A stretch of 18,450 bases of DNA from Prevotellaceae bacterium (GTDB lineage Bacteria; Bacteroidota; Bacteroidia; Bacteroidales; Bacteroidaceae). The notes beneath the pieces were generated by a model, which saw only the letters and a program-made list of their open reading frames with translations, did no database searches and had not been told where the DNA came from. Below are positions 15,321 to 18,450 of this stretch, piece by piece. The position numbers and the translations under genes were made by a program. Position 1 is the stretch's first letter. The number at the start of each line of letters is the position of its first letter. The DNA is taken from NCBI GenBank assembly GCA_031262265.1, contig JAISIB010000033.1, positions 1 to 18,450 of the forward strand, written 5' to 3'.

Positions 15321-16617
15321 TCTTCCGATACAGATCAAGTGCGAACACATCTGTCATTCCGGAGATGTAGTCCAACACGGCTTGTACACGCCCATAGAGC
15401 GACTCGGCATGGATATGGTATTGGCTCGACACTCGATTGATAAGCAGACGTGAATAGGCACTGTCGGGCGTCTGCACGGCATCAACCATCAGTTCCAATA
15501 GCGTCTTAATTACACGGAAACCAGCTAACTCAACATCTAACACATCGCGCGAACGATAAATGTCGCTTACCGACCGTTCGGACGACCGACGATAGGCTTC
15601 GCGTACACGCGGTGATACGTGCTCAATAAGCGATCCACTGAATCGACCCGCAAGAATGTCGGCTTCGTGGTCAACGAACACCTCGGTGCACTCGCGCACC
15701 AATAACCCGATAACAGATGATCGTAGGTATGCCACCTGCTCGTTGACGTCACTCACCATGCGTAGCGTAGAGTGCAAATGTCGACTGCGCGTCTCATCAA
15801 AATAAGCCATTAACAAGTCAATGGTCTCGGACGTAGTAAGTATCTTCAATTTGTGAGCGTCCTCAATATCCATCACCTCGTAACAAATGTCGTCGGCGGC
15901 CTCAACCAGATAGACCAACGGATGACGAACGTAGTGCAATGGCGATCCGGAGATACACTCGATATGTAGCTCATCTGCGATGGTACGAAAAGTATCAGCT
16001 TCGGTAACAAAGAACCCAAACTTTCCTTTCTCGCCACTCAAGCTGGATGAAAAAGGGTATTTGACAATGGCAGCCAACGTAGAATAAGTCATAGCAAAGC
16101 CCCCGCGGCGGCGTCCATCGAACTGATGGGTAAGCAGTCGAAAGGCATTAGCGTTACCTTCAAAACGAATGAAGTCCGTCCACTCTTCCGCAGTCAGCCG
16201 ACTTTCCAATTCACGTCCTCGCCCCTCGCTGAAATAAGTGGAAATAGCTCGTTCGCCCGAATGTCCGAATGGCGGATTGCCCAAATCGTGCGCCAAACAT
16301 GCAGCCTGCACAATGGCGGCTATCTCAGGAAAGAACGTGTCTCGCAACTCGGGATGTCGACCAAGCAATATGGCCGCCGAATCGCCCGCCAGCGATCGCC
16401 CGACGCACGACACTTCGAGGCTATGCGTGAGCCTGTTGTGCACGAACACGCTGCCCGGTAGCGGGAATACCTGCGTCTTGTTTTGCAATCTCCGGAACGG
16501 TGCCGAAAATATCAATCGGTCGAAGTCTCTCTGAAACTCCGAACGGTTTTCGGAGTGTCCGGTCGGGACTCCTTCCATCCCGTAGCGTTTGGCTGATATG
16601 AGTTGTTGCCAATGCAT
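15292..16617 (-). CDS. dgt: dGTP triphosphohydrolase (HD domain)
   Basis: This 441-residue enzyme converts dGTP (and perhaps other dNTPs) to the nucleoside plus tripolyphosphate, limiting the dNTP pool. The family hallmark FRRLQNKTQVFPL is at about 41-53. The HD metal site is His 65 (HNRLTH), His 110-Asp 111 (CLAHDLGNPPFGHSGE) and Asp 242 (EAADDICYEVMD), equivalent to His 69, His 117, Asp 118 and Asp 268 of E. coli Dgt. The longer frame from 16698 is rejected because the promoter element at 16650-16657 lies inside it. It is divergent from dut. Its 3' end overlaps that of the GH2 gene by 29 bp on the opposite strand. Confidence 0.92.
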   Translation of the reverse strand: MHWQQLISAKRYGMEGVPTGHSENRSEFQRDFDRLIFSAPFRRLQNKTQVFPLPGSVFVHNRLTHSLEVSCVGRSLAGDSAAILLGRHPELRDTFFPEIAAIVQAACLAHDLGNPPFGHSGERAISTYFSEGRGRELESRLTAEEWTDFIRFEGNANAFRLLTHQFDGRRRGGFAMTYSTLAAIVKYPFSSSLSGEKGKFGFFVTEADTFRTIADELHIECISGSPLHYVRHPLVYLVEAADDICYEVMDIEDAHKLKILTTSETIDLLMAYFDETRSRHLHSTLRMVSDVNEQVAYLRSSVIGLLVRECTEVFVDHEADILAGRFSGSLIEHVSPRVREAYRRSSERSVSDIYRSRDVLDVELAGFRVIKTLLELMVDAVQTPDSAYSRLLINRVSSQYHIHAESLYGRVQAVLDYISGMTDVFALDLYRKINGHSLPAV

Positions 16618-16649
16618 AGTAAGTTTTGCTATTCGGTTGTAATACCCCA

Positions 16650-16657
16650 CAAAGCTA
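16650..16657 (-). promoter_or_regulatory. Promoter -7 element for dgt (TAGCTTTG)
   Basis: Minus-strand TAGCTTTG matches TAnnTTTG, with CTTG 20 nt upstream (16678-16681) as -33. It is 32 nt before the dgt ATG at 16617 and decides that start. Confidence 0.58.
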
Positions 16658-16699
16658 CGTTTTTTACCTAAACCGACCAAGTTTTCCCTAAGAATCACT

Positions 16700-16707
16700 T
16701 ATCTTTG
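16700..16707 (+). promoter_or_regulatory. Promoter -7 element for dut (TATCTTTG)
   Basis: Exact TAnnTTTG match, 30 nt before the dut ATG at 16738. The -33 region is weak (GTTTTC at 16681-16686 is too close). It rules out a TTG start at 16705, which would lie within the promoter. Confidence 0.58.
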
Positions 16708-16737
16708 TCATTCCTAACAAAAAGACTGACAGAACAG

Positions 16738-17169
16738 ATGAAAATACAAATTGTCAACAAATCAAAGCATCCGCTACCTGCCTACGCAACTGAAGCCTCG
16801 GCGGGAGTAGACTTACGAGCTAATCTGACCGAACCCATTACGTTGGCACCGCTGGCACGTTGCCTCGTCCCCACCGGACTGTACATCGCTCTGCCACCGA
16901 GCTACGAAGCACAAGTGCGACCGCGTAGCGGACTCGCCATCAAACGAGGTATTACGGTGCTAAACTCCCCCGGCACCATAGATTCCGACTATCGAGGAGA
17001 AATATGCGTAATACTCGTCAATCTGTCCGACACGGCTTTCACCATTGACGACGGCGAACGCATTGCACAAATGGTCATTGCTCGGCATGAACAAGCCGAA
17101 TGGATTGAAGTGGAACAATTAGACGAAACCGTTCGTGGAGCCGGCGGATTCGGGCATACCGGAGTGTAG
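16738..17169 (+). CDS. dut: dUTP diphosphatase (trimeric dUTPase)
   Basis: This 143-residue enzyme hydrolyses dUTP to dUMP and pyrophosphate, keeping uracil out of DNA and supplying dUMP for thymidylate. All five motifs of trimeric dUTPases are visible: SAGVDLRA (21-28), PRSGLA (62-67), GTIDSDYRGEI (79-89, with the catalytic Asp), GERIAQM (106-112) and RGAGGFGHTG (133-142, the mobile C-terminal arm). Length is standard (about 140-155). It shares a 120-bp divergent promoter region with dgt. The TPR gene follows after 45 nt. Confidence 0.96.
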   Translation: MKIQIVNKSKHPLPAYATEASAGVDLRANLTEPITLAPLARCLVPTGLYIALPPSYEAQVRPRSGLAIKRGITVLNSPGTIDSDYRGEICVILVNLSDTAFTIDDGERIAQMVIARHEQAEWIEVEQLDETVRGAGGFGHTGV

Positions 17170-17183
17170 AACACTGCCTTAAA

Positions 17184-17210
17184 CTATAAAATCACTTTCC
17201 ATTTTTATAG
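17184..17210 (+). other. AT-rich inverted repeat between dut and the TPR gene
   Basis: CTATAAAA (17184-17191) and TTTTATAG (17203-17210) are a perfect 8-bp inverted repeat with an 11-nt loop, ending 4 nt before the TPR ATG. The single terminal G-C pair makes it weak as a terminator. It could tune translation of the TPR gene or attenuate read-through from dut. Confidence 0.3.
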
Positions 17211-17214
17211 AAAA

Positions 17215-18450
17215 ATGAGTACAGCAAGCAAAAAAATGTCTTTGATCCGTCATAATAGAATACCTCTCAATTATGCTGTTATCTTGCTTGGAGGAATATT
17301 GTTTTCTTCTTTCCGTACCGATTCTATCCACTTCGCGAACGACCCTACCAACGGTAAATACGACTATTATCTTGTAGAAGCCGGACGTCTACGCGACGAA
17401 GGACAATATACCGCCTCGTTTCAAATGCTACAACACTGCCTCGCTCTTCGCCCTGATGCTCCGTCGGCACTGTTTGAGCTGTCGCAATATTATATGGCAT
17501 TGAACCGTCCTGAGCAAGCCGGCGCCGCCTTGCAAAAGGCCGTAGCCACCCGTCCGGATAACTATTGGTATGCCGATGCTTTATCCGACTATTATTACCG
17601 AACCGGACAAATAGACCAAGCCATCGTCTTACTGGATAGTATGCTTATCCGATTCCCCACCCGCCAAGAGCCGCTAATGAATCTGCTCGCCGTCTATCAA
17701 CAGAAAGGAGACACGGACAAACAAATAAAAATCCTCGATGAATTGGAACAGAAAATGGGACAGAGCGAATACCTCTCCATGATGAAGTACCAACTCTATC
17801 AACAGAAGAAAGATACGCTACACGCATTCGCCGAGCTGCAAGACCTTATCACCCGATACCCTACCGAGATGCGCTATCGTACCATGCTGGGCGATGCTTA
17901 TCTGCAAGTCTCGCAGCCCGAACGGGCACTTGACCTCTACCAGCACGTACTCGCTGCCGAACCGCACAACATACCTGCCCTCTTTTCTATGGCCGGCTAC
18001 TACCGATATGTTGGAGACACCGACCGCTACAACCTACAAGTAGACAGTTTATTGCTCAACAAAGACGTACCCATTGACCGCAAAGAAGAGATGATGCGTA
18101 TGCTCGTCATCCAAGACAACGGGTCAAATGGCCGCGACAGTCTGCGTATCCGGCGGTTGTTCGATGATATGGTCGCATCCAATCCCGAAGACTCTATTAT
18201 CCCCACACTCTACGTCCAGTATCTCTACTCTACCAAGCGGGAGACGGCCGCCGTACCCGTTCTCAAACACCTACTACGTATCAATCCTGCCAATGACGCC
18301 GCCCGAATGACTTTACTGCAACAGGCAGTACAAGCCAATGATACTGATGCCGTCATACGCATCTGCGGTCCTGGCTTCCGTCTCAATCCTACCGAAGTGC
18401 GCTACGCTTACTACTTAGGGATTTCTTACTACCAGAAGGACAGCCTTACG
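17215..18450 (+). CDS. Tetratricopeptide repeat protein, 3' end beyond the window
   Basis: An open frame of 412 codons runs off the window edge with no stop. A positively charged start is followed by one hydrophobic helix (about 17-33), a signal peptide or membrane anchor. From about residue 49 come tandem TPR units of about 34 residues (for example ASFQMLQHCLALRPD, QAGAALQKAVATRPD, QAIVLLDSMLIRFP, RALDLYQHVLAAEP), so it is probably a periplasm-facing scaffold for protein assembly. A TPR protein after dut is a gene order I recall from Bacteroides, where envelope genes follow; this is memory, not shown here. ATG 17236 is an alternative start. No enzymatic domain is visible. Confidence 0.85.
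   Translation, partial: MSTASKKMSLIRHNRIPLNYAVILLGGILFSSFRTDSIHFANDPTNGKYDYYLVEAGRLRDEGQYTASFQMLQHCLALRPDAPSALFELSQYYMALNRPEQAGAALQKAVATRPDNYWYADALSDYYYRTGQIDQAIVLLDSMLIRFPTRQEPLMNLLAVYQQKGDTDKQIKILDELEQKMGQSEYLSMMKYQLYQQKKDTLHAFAELQDLITRYPTEMRYRTMLGDAYLQVSQPERALDLYQHVLAAEPHNIPALFSMAGYYRYVGDTDRYNLQVDSLLLNKDVPIDRKEEMMRMLVIQDNGSNGRDSLRIRRLFDDMVASNPEDSIIPTLYVQYLYSTKRETAAVPVLKHLLRINPANDAARMTLLQQAVQANDTDAVIRICGPGFRLNPTEVRYAYYLGISYYQKDSLT

Noticed and set aside
16618..16698. Longer start for dgt
   Set aside because: The dgt promoter element at 16650-16657 lies within it and the extra residues are not part of the family.
1..18450. tRNA, rRNA, CRISPR, insertion sequence or phage integrase
   Set aside because: No cloverleaf, spaced repeat array, transposase motif or integrase motif was seen on either strand.

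Overview
The window is chromosomal DNA from a member of the Bacteroidota, most likely order Bacteroidales. Three things support this. Five spots match the Bacteroidetes sigma-ABfr -7 element TAnnTTTG (44, 210, 16700 on +; 12890, 16657 on -). Start codons generally lack a Shine-Dalgarno sequence. Gene content and order also fit: an E-DUF2764-A-B-D-I-K V-type ATPase operon, and dut followed by a TPR protein. The species cannot be named from this window.

Layout. (1) 1-271: leader region with two promoter-like elements, a 17-bp AT palindrome and a 17-codon mini-ORF. (2) 272-7782 (+): a seven-gene V/A-type ATPase operon with very tight spacing (3, 17, 21, 3, -4 and 37 nt), closed by a strong intrinsic terminator at 7807-7846. 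It has no recognisable subunits C, F or G; a DUF2764 protein sits where subunit C is usually encoded. The K subunit keeps the Na+-ligand pattern of Enterococcus hirae NtpK. (3) 7866-12865 (-): a run of five genes on one strand: trmH/SpoU-type RNA methyltransferase, nadB (17-bp overlap), an AT-rich type II restriction-modification pair (HEAT-repeat/DNA methyltransferase fusion, then a CfrBI-like PD-(D/E)XK endonuclease, ATGA overlap), and a DUF1648 membrane protein. (4) 12980-15320 (+): an AAC(6')-like GNAT acetyltransferase and a secreted GH2 beta-glucuronidase-like enzyme. (5) 15292-16617 (-) dgt and 16738-17166 (+) dut, divergent from a 120-bp region with a promoter for each, then a TPR protein that runs off the end.

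How the genes work together. The V-ATPase proteins form one rotary ion pump. The R-M pair is a self-contained defence module; its predicted CCWWGG target is nearly absent from the window (1 site by eye against about 18 expected and 20 for the control CCWWGC). That supports the specificity inferred from protein family and suggests long exposure to the enzyme. dgt and dut both police the dNTP pool from a shared control region. No tRNA, rRNA, CRISPR, insertion sequence or integrase was seen. No gene looks broken; only the last is cut, by the window edge.
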